Both the position numbers and the translations under genes were made by a program. This document shows positions 1 to 6,658 of a stretch of DNA of 11,351 nucleotides, one piece after another. The notes under the pieces are model-generated. The model had not been told where the DNA came from, ran no database searches, and saw only the letters and a list, made by a program, of their open reading frames with translations. Position 1 is the stretch's first letter. Each line of letters opens with the position of its first letter. The DNA comes from Elioraea sp964533585 (GTDB taxonomy: Bacteria; Pseudomonadota; Alphaproteobacteria; Acetobacterales; Acetobacteraceae), in the NCBI GenBank assembly GCA_964533585.1, contig CAZHMM010000124.1, positions 1 to 11,351 on the forward strand, written 5' to 3'.

Positions 1-402
1 ATGATCATCGGCCTCGGCAGCGACATCTGCGACATCCGCCGGATCGAGGCGACGCTCGCCCGCTACGGCGCCCGCTTCACCGCGCGCGTCTTCACCGAGG
101 GCGAGCAGGCCAAGGCCGACCGTCGCGCCGCCCGCGCCGCCACCTATGCGCGCCGCTTCGCCGCCAAGGAGGCCTGCGCCAAGGCGCTCGGCACCGGGCT
201 TCGCCACGGCGTGTTCTGGCGCGACATGGAGGTGGTGAACCTGCCCTCCGGCCAGCCGACCATGCGGCTCGCGAACGGGGCCGCCGCCCGGCTCGCCGCG
301 ATCACGCCCCCCGGCATGGCGGCGCAGATCACGGTCACGCTGACCGACGAACCGCCCTATGCGCAGGCGATCGTGATCATCACCGCCGTGCCGCGCGGCT
401 GA
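1..402 (+). CDS. acpS: Holo-[acyl-carrier-protein] synthase (AcpS)
   Basis: This cytoplasmic enzyme moves the 4'-phosphopantetheine arm of coenzyme A onto a serine of apo-acyl carrier protein, which activates ACP for fatty acid synthesis. The 133-residue length is normal for bacterial AcpS. The N-terminus (MIIGLGSDICDIRRIE) carries the family's first metal-binding motif with Asp8, and the second motif, RFAAKEACAKALGTG at residues 52-66, supplies Glu57 and the conserved Lys56 and Lys61. The ATG is the first base of the window, so its ribosome binding site cannot be seen. The family signature begins immediately at this Met, which makes it the likely true start. In many alphaproteobacteria acpS follows pdxJ and precedes lepB. 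Only the downstream half of that arrangement is visible here. Nothing looks damaged or unusual. Confidence 0.97.
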   Translation: MIIGLGSDICDIRRIEATLARYGARFTARVFTEGEQAKADRRAARAATYARRFAAKEACAKALGTGLRHGVFWRDMEVVNLPSGQPTMRLANGAAARLAAITPPGMAAQITVTLTDEPPYAQAIVIITAVPRG

Positions 403-407
403 TCCCC

Positions 408-424
408 GGCTTGCTTGACAAGCC
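408..424 (+). other. Small hairpin between acpS and lepB
   Basis: GGCTTG (408-413) and CAAGCC (419-424) form a perfect 6-bp inverted repeat around the 5-base loop CTTGA, five bases after the acpS stop. No T-run follows (the next bases are C-rich), so it is not a classical intrinsic terminator. It could be a weak pause or attenuator, an RNA-processing site, or chance. The TTG at 415-417, the possible lepB start, lies in the loop. The pairing is seen in the sequence; any function is inference. Confidence 0.35.
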
Positions 425-1230
425 TCCCCCCACCGGGCAAGTCCGACCCGACCGCAGCGCCTGAGAGCAAGGGCGCCCAATCCTCGCAGGCCCCCGGACC
501 CTCCATGGCGAAGCGCAAATCGGGCGGCTGGCTCGAGACGATCAAGACCGTCGTCTATGCCGGCCTGATCGCGATCGGCATCCGCACCGTCGCATTCGAG
601 CCGTTCAACATCCCCTCGGCCTCGATGGTGCCGACGCTGCTGGTCGGCGACTATCTGTTCGTCTCCAAGTACTCCTACGGCTATTCGCGTTTCTCGATGC
701 CGTTCTCGCCGCGGCTGTGGGAGGGGCGCATCTTCGCCTCCATGCCCGAGCGCGGCGACGTCGCGGTGTTCCGCTGGCCGCGCGACGACAGCACCGACTA
801 CATCAAGCGGATCGTGGGGCTGCCGGGCGACCGGGTGCAGATGATCGGCGGAGTGCTCTACCTGAACGGGGCGGCGGTGCGGCGCGAGGCGGCCGGGCTC
901 TGTGAGGAGGACGGCACCGGCACGCGCATCCGCTCGCGCCGCTACCGCGAGACCCTGCCCGGCGGACGGGTCCACTACATCTGCGAATTCTCCGACAACG
1001 AGCGCTTCGACAACACCGAGGAGTTCCATGTCCCGGCCGGCCACGTCTTCGCGATGGGCGACAACCGCGACAACTCCTCCGACAGCCGTGATTTCGGCCC
1101 CGGCGGCGTGGGCTACGTGCCGGTCGAGAATCTGATCGGCCGGGCCGAGATCATCTTTTTCAGCCATGAGGGGCCGTTCTGGCAGGTCTGGAACTGGCGC
1201 TTCCGCCGCTTCCTCGACGCGATCAGGTGA
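415..1230 (+). CDS. lepB: Signal peptidase I (leader peptidase)
   Basis: An inner-membrane serine protease that removes signal peptides from exported proteins on the periplasmic side. Numbered from the TTG at 415 (271 residues), a single membrane anchor spans about 41-60. It is followed by box B, PSASMVPTL, with the catalytic Ser70. DYIKRIVGLPGD carries the general-base Lys131, and GDNRDNSSDSR (215-225) is box E. Cys163 and Cys190 lie in the periplasmic domain and might form a disulfide. The start is uncertain. TTG 415 adds a 30-residue Pro/Ser/Ala-rich cytoplasmic tail, and its codons have G or C at third positions about 80% of the time, which fits weak coding character. ATG 505 (MAKRKSGGW, 241 residues) is the first ATG before the anchor. 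Neither start has a good Shine-Dalgarno sequence. The stop overlaps the rnc start. The family call is secure; the start is not. Confidence 0.95.
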   Translation: MTSLPPPGKSDPTAAPESKGAQSSQAPGPSMAKRKSGGWLETIKTVVYAGLIAIGIRTVAFEPFNIPSASMVPTLLVGDYLFVSKYSYGYSRFSMPFSPRLWEGRIFASMPERGDVAVFRWPRDDSTDYIKRIVGLPGDRVQMIGGVLYLNGAAVRREAAGLCEEDGTGTRIRSRRYRETLPGGRVHYICEFSDNERFDNTEEFHVPAGHVFAMGDNRDNSSDSRDFGPGGVGYVPVENLIGRAEIIFFSHEGPFWQVWNWRFRRFLDAIR

Positions 1231-1904
1231 GCGGGGACTTCGCCGGCCGTCTCGCGCACCGCTTCGCGGACCCTGGCCTGCTGCGCCAGGCGCTGACGCA
1301 TCGCAGCCTGCTGCAGGGGCGCAACCGGGGGCTCGCCAGCAACGAGCGGCTCGAATTCGTCGGCGACCGGGTGCTCGGCCTGGTCATCGCCGAGTGGCTG
1401 GTCGAACGCTTTCCGGGCGAGCGGGAAGGGGGGCTGGGGCGGCGGCTCGCGCATCTCGTCAATCAGGAGACGCTGGCCGCGATCGCCGGGCGGATCGGCC
1501 TGGCCGAGGCGCTGATCGTGCCGGCAAGCGAGGCGGCGACGGGCGTGCGCCGCCGCCCGACCGTGCTGGCGGATGCCTGCGAGGCGCTGATCGGCGCGCT
1601 CTACGTCGATGGTGGGCTTGGCGCGGCGCGCGACTTCATCCGCACGCACTGGGCCGAGGAGGTCGAGGCGGTGGCCGAGGCGCCGCGCGATCCGAAGACG
1701 GCGTTGCAGGAATGGGCGCAGGGGCGTGGGCTCGCGCTGCCTGCCTATTCCACCGTCGCCGCCGAGGGCCCGTCGCACCGCCCGCGCTTCACCGTCGCGG
1801 TCACGGTCGGCGAGGCGAGCGCCGAGGCGGGCGGCGTCACCAAGCGCGAGGCCGAGAAGGCCGCCGCCGCCGCCCTGCTTGCGCGGCTGGAGGGGCGCGC
1901 GTGA
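1227..1904 (+). CDS. rnc: Ribonuclease III
   Basis: A double-strand-specific endoribonuclease that processes rRNA precursors and structured mRNAs, acting as a Mg2+-dependent homodimer in the cytoplasm. The 225-residue length is typical. The signature NERLEFVGDRVL (39-50) supplies Glu40, Glu43 and Asp47. ADACEALIGALY (115-126) supplies Asp116 and Glu119. Together these match the acidic active site known from E. coli RNase III. The C-terminal third (about 154-222) is the double-stranded RNA-binding domain, recognisable from DPKTALQEW at its start and the KREAEKAAA helix at its end. The GTG start at 1227 overlaps the lepB stop in a GTGA junction with no clear ribosome binding site, so translation is probably coupled to lepB. 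The gene is intact. Confidence 0.97.
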   Translation: MSGDFAGRLAHRFADPGLLRQALTHRSLLQGRNRGLASNERLEFVGDRVLGLVIAEWLVERFPGEREGGLGRRLAHLVNQETLAAIAGRIGLAEALIVPASEAATGVRRRPTVLADACEALIGALYVDGGLGAARDFIRTHWAEEVEAVAEAPRDPKTALQEWAQGRGLALPAYSTVAAEGPSHRPRFTVAVTVGEASAEAGGVTKREAEKAAAAALLARLEGRA

Positions 1905-2794
1905 CGGCGACCCGCGCGGGCTTCGTCGCCATCCTCGGCACGCCGAACGCCGGCAAGTCGACGCTGCTCAACCGACTGGTCGGCGCCAAGCTCGCCGCCG
2001 TCTCGCCCAAGGCGCAGACCACGCGCTTCCGCATCCGCGGCATCGTCATGCGCGGGACGAGCCAGATCGTGCTGGTCGACACTCCCGGCATCTTCGCGCC
2101 GCGCCGGATGCTCGACCGGGCGATGGTGAAGGCCGCCTGGTCGGGCGCGTCGGACGCCGATCTCGCGCTCCTGCTGGTGGACGCGAAGGCCGGGCTCACC
2201 GACGGCGTGCGCATGATCGTCGAGCGGCTGCGCGAGAGCGGCCGGCCGCTCTGGCTCGTGCTGAACAAGGTCGACCTGGTTGCTGCCCCGAAACTGCTCC
2301 CGCTCGCGCGCGACCTCAATGCGCTCGCGCCCTTCGCCGAGACCTTCATGATCTCGGCCGAGACGGGCGACGGCATCGAGCGCCTGCTCGACCATCTCGC
2401 CGCGGCGATGCCCGAGGGGCCGTTTCTCTACCCCGAGGACGAGCTTTCGGATCAGCCCGACCGGCTGCTCGCCGCCGAGATCGTGCGCGAGCAGATCTAC
2501 CGCCAGACCCATGAGGAGGTGCCCTACGGCACCACGGTCGAGACCGAGACCTGGGAGGAGCGTGCGGACGGCTCGGTGACGATCCGTGCCGCCGTGGTGG
2601 TGGCGCGCGACGGGCAGAAGGCGATCGTGATCGGCAAGGGCGGGGCGCGGCTGAAGGCGATCGGTGCGGCCGCGCGCGCCGAGCTCGAGCGCGAGCTCGA
2701 CCGCCGGGTCCACCTCTTCCTGCACGTGCTGGTGCGCGAGCGCTGGGATGAGGAGCGGTCGCGGCTGCGCGACATGGGGCTCGAGCCGGAGTGA
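1901..2794 (+). CDS. era: GTPase Era, 30S ribosome assembly factor
   Basis: An essential GTPase that binds the 3' end of 16S rRNA and helps mature the 30S subunit. The protein has 297 residues, the usual Era length. G-domain motifs in order: G1 GTPNAGKST (13-21), G3 DTPG (60-63), G4 NKVD (122-125) and G5 SAE (152-154). The C-terminal KH domain has the RNA-binding loop IGKGG (244-248) followed by the basic helix ARLKAIG. The GTG at 1901 is chosen because the conserved N-terminus begins there and a good purine-rich site (GGAGGGG, 1889-1894 region) lies about 6 bases upstream. It overlaps the rnc stop as GTGA. The open frame continues far upstream of 1901, but that part is a shadow of rnc. The rnc-era pairing is widespread in bacteria. 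Confidence 0.97.
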   Translation: MTATRAGFVAILGTPNAGKSTLLNRLVGAKLAAVSPKAQTTRFRIRGIVMRGTSQIVLVDTPGIFAPRRMLDRAMVKAAWSGASDADLALLLVDAKAGLTDGVRMIVERLRESGRPLWLVLNKVDLVAAPKLLPLARDLNALAPFAETFMISAETGDGIERLLDHLAAAMPEGPFLYPEDELSDQPDRLLAAEIVREQIYRQTHEEVPYGTTVETETWEERADGSVTIRAAVVVARDGQKAIVIGKGGARLKAIGAAARAELERELDRRVHLFLHVLVRERWDEERSRLRDMGLEPE

Positions 2795-2795
2795 G

Positions 2796-3524
2796 ATGGA
2801 ACGCTGGGAGGACGAGGCGATCGTGCTGTCCGTCCGGCCGCATGGCGAGAGCCACGCGATCGTCGCGGTGCTGGCGCGCGACCACGGGCACTGGCGTGGC
2901 CATGTGCGCGGCGGCGCCTCGTCGCGCGGCCGCGCGCTCTGGCAGCCGGGCAACCTGCTCGCCGTCGCATGGTCGGCGCGCGTCGCCGACCAGCTCGGCC
3001 ATCTGACCGGCGAGCCGCTCACGGCGATCGCCGCCGCCGCGATGGACGATCCTTGGGCGCTCGCCCTGCTCGCCTCGGCCTGCGCGGTCGCCGAAGCCGC
3101 GCTGCCCGAACACGAGCCGCACCCGCTCGCCTACGCGGGGCTGCACGCGCTGCTCGCGCGCATTGGCGAGGGTGCGGCGCTTGCCGCGGACTACGTGCGC
3201 TGGGAGGTCGCCCTGCTCGCCGAGCTTGGTTACGGCCTCGACCTCTCCACCTGTGCCGTGACCGGCCGCCGCGAGGGCCTCGCGTACGTCTCGCCGCGCA
3301 CCGGCCGCGCGGTCACCGCCGAAGGCGCGGGCGCGTGGGCGGAGCGGCTGCTTCCCCTGCCGCCGTTCCTGCTCGGCACCATGCCGGTCGCGCCCGGCGA
3401 CGTTGCGGGGGGGCTTCGTCTCACCGGCCATTTCCTCGCTCGCGACGTGTTCGGCCTCGCCCACCGGCCGACGCCGGCGGCGCGGCTGCGGCTGGCCGAG
3501 CGGGCCGGGTCGGAGGGGGTCTGA
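2796..3524 (+). CDS. recO: DNA repair protein RecO
   Basis: A recombination mediator of the RecFOR pathway. With RecR it loads RecA onto SSB-coated single-stranded DNA at gaps. The protein has 242 residues, typical for alphaproteobacterial RecO. The N-terminus MERWEDEAIVLSVRPHGESH is the OB-fold start, where the family usually has a 'hGE.s.i' motif. YVRWEVALLAELGYGLDL (about 129-146) is the characteristic helical-domain stretch, followed by a single Cys in STCAVTG. The four-cysteine zinc site found in some RecO proteins is absent, as in many proteobacterial members. The ATG at 2796 has GGAG at 2788-2791 just upstream, lying within the last codons of era, and starts one base after the era stop. 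This is the last recognisable gene of the housekeeping block. Confidence 0.93.
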   Translation: MERWEDEAIVLSVRPHGESHAIVAVLARDHGHWRGHVRGGASSRGRALWQPGNLLAVAWSARVADQLGHLTGEPLTAIAAAAMDDPWALALLASACAVAEAALPEHEPHPLAYAGLHALLARIGEGAALAADYVRWEVALLAELGYGLDLSTCAVTGRREGLAYVSPRTGRAVTAEGAGAWAERLLPLPPFLLGTMPVAPGDVAGGLRLTGHFLARDVFGLAHRPTPAARLRLAERAGSEGV

Positions 3525-3559
3525 TCCGCGCGCGAGGCGGCTTGCGCGGCCTGCGGATT

Positions 3560-3575
3560 GCCGCTTCATAGCGGC
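3560..3575 (+). other. Hairpin in the recO-methyltransferase gap
   Basis: GCCGC (3560-3564) and GCGGC (3571-3575) pair around the 6-base loop TTCATA. The hairpin lies in the only non-coding stretch between recO (stop 3522-3524) and the next gene, directly before GAGG at 3576-3579, the best candidate ribosome binding site. There is no T-run. It may be the 3' end of the core-operon transcript, a 5' leader structure of the methyltransferase gene, or chance in GC-rich DNA. I saw no convincing sigma-70 promoter in 3525-3579. Confidence 0.3.
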
Positions 3576-3591
3576 GAGGATGGCGACTCTG

Positions 3592-4401
3592 ATGACCGCG
3601 ACGCTTCCGGCGCGGCGCGCGTTGCGCGCCGTCCTGCCCGTCCGCCTGCGGCGCGAGGCTGCGGCGCTGCACGCCGCGCTCGGCGTGCGCGGGCCGCTCT
3701 CGGTCGCTGGCCTGCGCCGGATCATCCGCGCCGTCGCCCCGCATACCATGGTCCCGCCGGTCGGCATTGCCTTTGCCGCGCAACGGGCCGCCGAGGCCGC
3801 GCTCGCCGGCCGCGGCGGCGCGATCGTCGAGTGCGGCGTCTGGCGCGGCGGCACCAGCTTCGCGATGCTGCTCGCCCAGCGCGCGGCCGTGGGCCGCGTC
3901 GTCTGCCCCGTGCACATGCTCGACAGTTTCCAGGGCCTGCCGCCGGTGCAGGAGCGGGACGGTCCGCTCGCGCGCGCCTGGCAGGCGGGCGAGGCGCCCG
4001 ACGATCCGGAGGCGAACTGCCGCGCCGAGGAGGCGGCGGTGCGTGCCGCGCGCGATGGCCTGGGCTTCGGCGACCAGGACGGACCGATCCATCGCGGCTG
4101 GTTCAGCGACACGGTGGGCCCGCTTGCGCAACGGCTGCGCGAGGCGGGCGGGGTCGCGCTGCTGCGCCTCGACGGCGACTGGTACGACAGCACCGTCGAA
4201 TGCCTCGAAGCCTTCCTGCCGGTGGTGCAGGAGGAGGCGGTGGTGATCATCGACGACTACTACACCTGGGACGGCTGCGCGCGCGCCGTGCACGACACGC
4301 TCTCGCGCCATGATCTCGCCTACCGCCTCTGGACCGCGCCCGGCGCGCAGGGCGTCTGGTTCATCAAGCGCGCCGCACGGAAGAGCCTCGATGCGTTCTG
4401 A
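3592..4401 (+). CDS. TylF/MycF-type SAM-dependent O-methyltransferase
   Basis: A probable cytoplasmic O-methyltransferase of the TylF (macrocin O-methyltransferase) family, which methylates sugar hydroxyls using S-adenosylmethionine and a divalent metal. In 269 residues it shows motif I VECGVWRGGTSF (79-90), DSFQGLP (111-117), HRGWFSDTV (167-175), LRLDGDWYDST (191-201) and DDYYTWDGCARAV (221-233). The acidic residues in the last two (Asp194/Asp196, Asp221, Asp222) are where the family binds metal. About 50 residues precede the core fold. The ATG at 3592 is chosen because GAGG (3576-3579) is 12 bases upstream. The ATG at 3580, four codons earlier, directly abuts that site and is less likely but possible. 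The family also methylates bacterial surface glycans, and the neighbouring glycosyltransferases and flippase favour a polysaccharide sugar as substrate. The exact acceptor cannot be read from the sequence. Confidence 0.88.
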   Translation: MTATLPARRALRAVLPVRLRREAAALHAALGVRGPLSVAGLRRIIRAVAPHTMVPPVGIAFAAQRAAEAALAGRGGAIVECGVWRGGTSFAMLLAQRAAVGRVVCPVHMLDSFQGLPPVQERDGPLARAWQAGEAPDDPEANCRAEEAAVRAARDGLGFGDQDGPIHRGWFSDTVGPLAQRLREAGGVALLRLDGDWYDSTVECLEAFLPVVQEEAVVIIDDYYTWDGCARAVHDTLSRHDLAYRLWTAPGAQGVWFIKRAARKSLDAF

Positions 4402-5167
4402 CACCGTTCCGCCCGAGCGCCTGGTCTGGACGCCGGAGCTGGTCAACCGCTTCTGGGATGTCGTCGGCACCACCGCGCTCGAGGCGCACTCCTTCGCGCG
4501 CATCGCCGGCCGGCTGTTCATCATCGCCGCGAAGGCGAGCTTCACGCCCGGCGGGCGGCATCTCGATTTCGGCGCCGGCGACGGCACGCTGACCCGGCTG
4601 ATGATCGAGGCCGGCTTCCCGACCGCCGCCTTCGAGCCCGCGCCCGAACGCCGCGCGAGCCTCGAACGGACGCTGGGCCGGCTGCCCGGCTTCCTCGGCG
4701 TCGCCGCCGAAACGGACGCGCCTTATGACGCGGTGGTGATGGCCGAGGTGATCGAGCACGTGATCGACGCGGAGCTCGATCCCGTGCTGCGCGCGGTGCA
4801 CGGCTTCCTGCGGCCGGGCGGCAGGCTGATCATCTCCACGCCGCATGCCGAGGACCTCGATGCCTCGATGGTCTACTGCCCGGTGAGCAACCTGCTGTTC
4901 CACCGCTGGCAGCACGTGCGCAGCCTCACGCCGGAGAGCCTTGCCGGGCTGCTCGCGCCGCACGGCTTCCGCGTCGTCGTCACCCACCTGGTCGATTTCT
5001 CCAATTTCGGCTTCCTGCTGCCGCCCGACCGGGTGCGCGTGCCCGCGCCGTTCGCCAGCCTATGGCGGCGCCTGCGCACGGCCCAGCTCGCGCGCCGGTT
5101 CCGTTCCGGAAGCCGCGTCACGCTCGGCGACCGCTCGCACATGCTCTGCGTCGCCGAACGGATCTGA
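4391..5167 (+). CDS. Class I SAM-dependent methyltransferase (UbiG/Methyltransf_11-like)
   Basis: A 258-residue Rossmann-fold methyltransferase. Motif I is DFGAGDG (59-65), the acidic residue after strand beta-2 is Glu82, the motif II region is AEVIEHV (118-124), and PGGRLIISTPH (142-152) is the post-II/III segment usual in Methyltransf_11/23 proteins. WQHVRSLTPESL (173-184) resembles the H-x-R-x-[FL]-T-P-E element of UbiG-like enzymes, where the catalytic-domain lid begins. The ATG at 4391 overlaps the last 11 bases of the preceding gene in another frame. GGAAGAG (4379-4385) lies 5 bases upstream, so the two methyltransferases are very likely cotranscribed and coupled. Context suggests modification of a glycan or glycolipid intermediate; ubiquinone synthesis is less likely because no ubi gene is near. 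The specific substrate is unknown. Confidence 0.85.
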   Translation: MRSDTVPPERLVWTPELVNRFWDVVGTTALEAHSFARIAGRLFIIAAKASFTPGGRHLDFGAGDGTLTRLMIEAGFPTAAFEPAPERRASLERTLGRLPGFLGVAAETDAPYDAVVMAEVIEHVIDAELDPVLRAVHGFLRPGGRLIISTPHAEDLDASMVYCPVSNLLFHRWQHVRSLTPESLAGLLAPHGFRVVVTHLVDFSNFGFLLPPDRVRVPAPFASLWRRLRTAQLARRFRSGSRVTLGDRSHMLCVAERI

Positions 5168-5185
5168 GGCGGCCCGCCTTATCCG
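5159..5185. terminator. Two-part hairpin at the convergent gene ends, possible bidirectional terminator
   Basis: An inner stem pairs AGGCG (5167-5171) with CGCCT (5175-5179) around GCC. An outer stem pairs CGGAT (5159-5163) with ATCCG (5181-5185), with a small bulge between. The structure straddles the stop codons of the + strand methyltransferase (TGA, 5165-5167) and the - strand glycosyltransferase (TAA, 5181-5179). Its position suits transcription termination in both directions, but neither strand has a clear T-run after it, so it would be an atypical or Rho-assisted terminator. The pairing is visible; the function is inferred. Confidence 0.4.
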
Positions 5186-6573
5186 GCCGCGTGGCGCGCG
5201 AGGCCGGGCGCATAGATGGCAAGCGTCTCATCGAGCATGCGGGCGAGACCGTAGCGCGCGGCGACGAAGCCGGGGCCCTCGGCGCGCGCCGCGGCGAGCC
5301 GGGCGGGATCGGCGAACAGCGCGGCGAGTGCTGCGGCGAGCGCGGAAGGCGTCGGCGCGGCGAGCGCGGCCGCGCCCTCCCGCAGCGCCTCCTCGGTGCC
5401 GCCGGCTGCCGTCGCGATCACCGCCAGCCCGGCGGCCTGCGCCTCCAGCACGACATTCGGCGTGCCCTCGCGGGCGGAGGTCAGCAGGAAGGCGTCCATC
5501 GCCGCGAGTGCCTCCGCCACCGGTGTGTCCGCCGCCAGCAGATGCAGCCGCTCGGCGATGCCGGCCTTGCGCGCCGCCCGCCGCATCGGTTCGGCGAACG
5601 GCCCCCAGCCGACCACGGCGAACCGCGCACCCGGGTCGCGCGCGGCATAGGCGGCCGCGGCGGCGACCCAGAGCAGCGGCCGCTTCTCCGGATAGAAACG
5701 GAACACCGAACCGATCAGCCGCCCCTCCGTCACGCCGAGCCGGGCGCGCAGGCGCTGGCGGGCGGCGGCGACGGACGCGGGCTCCGACGGCGCGAGCGCG
5801 ATGCCGTTGCGCACCACGCCGATCCGGTCCGGCGCCACATCGAGCCAGTCGGCGTAGTCCCGCGCGCCGGCCTCGCTGTTGTTGATGAGGCGGAGCTCGG
5901 GGATGGCCGCGAGCACGCGCAGTGCCGGGCGCAGCCAGGGACGCCAGTAGACGAAATTGCGCGGCGAAACATTCCGCCCCGACAACACGATGCACGGCAC
6001 GCCGGCGCAGGCGGCGGCCAGCCCGGCGCAGATCGCGGTGGTGTCCTGCCACGCATGCACCACCGCCGGGCGGTGGCGGAGGATCGCGGCCGCCATGCGC
6101 ACCATGCGCGCGCCCGCATCGGCGGGCAGGCGCGCGGCCAGATGCCGGATCGGCTCCGGCACCGCCGCCGTCGCCAGCAGCTCGACCGGCACCGACGCGG
6201 CGGCGAGTTCGGCCGTGAGCACGCCGGGCCGCTCGCCCTCCGAGGCCGAATCGAGCGCCACGACCACCCGCTCGATCCCATGCGCCGCACCGCGCCGTGC
6301 CAATCCGACCGCGGTGTTCACGAGCTGCCGCTCGGCGCCGCCGGGCACCAACGACGAGTTGAACATCAGCACCCGGCCCGGCACCGGATCGATGCGCGGC
6401 GTTGCGGCGCGCGCCGCGTCGAGCGCCGCGGCGAGCATCCGCTCGGCCCGCGTGCCCGGCAGCCGGTCCCAGGCGGTGGCCACGGTCGCGATCACGGCGC
6501 CGACCGCGGGCTGGCGGATCAGCCGGCGGCCGAGCAGGGTGCGCAGCCGCGCAGGCAGGAGAGGGCGGGTCAT
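5179..6573 (-). CDS. GT4-family glycosyltransferase (GT-B fold)
   Basis: A probable cytoplasmic or membrane-peripheral retaining glycosyltransferase that adds a sugar from a nucleotide donor to a glycan or lipid-linked acceptor. The 464-residue protein begins with a basic tail of about 60 residues. The N-terminal Rossmann domain then opens with MFNSSLVPGGAERQ (70-83), the glycine-rich acceptor-side loop typical of GT4 enzymes. The C-terminal domain has NNSEAGARDY (231-240), VVRNGI (253-258), FRFYPEKRPL (291-300) and the donor-binding E-x7-E motif from Glu369 to Glu377 within SAREGTPNVVLEA. The ATG at 6573 is chosen because AGAGGG lies about 8 bases upstream on the coding strand. An open frame extends upstream to 6678 but would overlap the divergent flippase gene. 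It is the only - strand gene here, converging on the methyltransferases and diverging from the flippase. Sugar specificity is unknown. Confidence 0.9.
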   Translation of the reverse strand: MTRPLLPARLRTLLGRRLIRQPAVGAVIATVATAWDRLPGTRAERMLAAALDAARAATPRIDPVPGRVLMFNSSLVPGGAERQLVNTAVGLARRGAAHGIERVVVALDSASEGERPGVLTAELAAASVPVELLATAAVPEPIRHLAARLPADAGARMVRMAAAILRHRPAVVHAWQDTTAICAGLAAACAGVPCIVLSGRNVSPRNFVYWRPWLRPALRVLAAIPELRLINNSEAGARDYADWLDVAPDRIGVVRNGIALAPSEPASVAAARQRLRARLGVTEGRLIGSVFRFYPEKRPLLWVAAAAAYAARDPGARFAVVGWGPFAEPMRRAARKAGIAERLHLLAADTPVAEALAAMDAFLLTSAREGTPNVVLEAQAAGLAVIATAAGGTEEALREGAAALAAPTPSALAAALAALFADPARLAAARAEGPGFVAARYGLARMLDETLAIYAPGLARHAAG

Positions 6574-6658
6574 CGCCGCGCCCTCTGCCGGAGCCGCGGC
6601 CGCGCCGCAAGAGTCGAGCCTTGCTGCTGCCACGCCGCACGGGCTTGATCTCCGCCGA
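6574..6658. promoter_or_regulatory. 85-base divergent intergenic region
   Basis: This is the only space for promoters of the - strand glycosyltransferase and the + strand flippase. On the + strand, TTGCTG (6621-6626) and CTTGAT (6644-6649) are 17 bases apart and match the sigma-70 hexamers at about 3 of 6 positions each. That is weak, and would place transcription start at or next to the flippase ATG. I could not find a credible - strand promoter. The overlapping palindromes GCCGCGGC and GCGGCCGC (6593-6603) could be an operator, but they are common by chance in such GC-rich DNA. Confidence 0.35.

Noticed and set aside
415..443. A sigma-70 promoter built on the perfect TTGACA at 415-420
   Set aside because: No -10-like hexamer is present at 16-18 bases spacing (CAAGTC at 17 matches only one position), so the hexamer alone is not enough to call a promoter.
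1166..1900. Upstream extension of the era open frame
   Set aside because: It overlaps the whole of rnc out of frame, has Arg/Gly-rich non-conserved sequence, and a good ribosome binding site precedes GTG 1901 where Era homology begins.
2346..4250. A 634-codon open frame on the - strand across era, recO and the first methyltransferase
   Set aside because: It is antisense to three well-recognised + strand genes, and its translation is low-complexity Arg/Ala/Pro/Ser-rich sequence with no domain. Long antisense frames are expected in GC-rich DNA because stop codons are rare.
5062..6648. A 528-codon + strand open frame opposite the GT4 glycosyltransferase
   Set aside because: It is Arg/Gly/His-rich with no recognisable domain, while the - strand frame carries the complete GT4 motif set including E-x7-E.
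5957..6658. Upstream extension of the flippase open frame
   Set aside because: It is antisense to the glycosyltransferase and gives a low-complexity polar tail. The first membrane helix begins right after ATG 6659.
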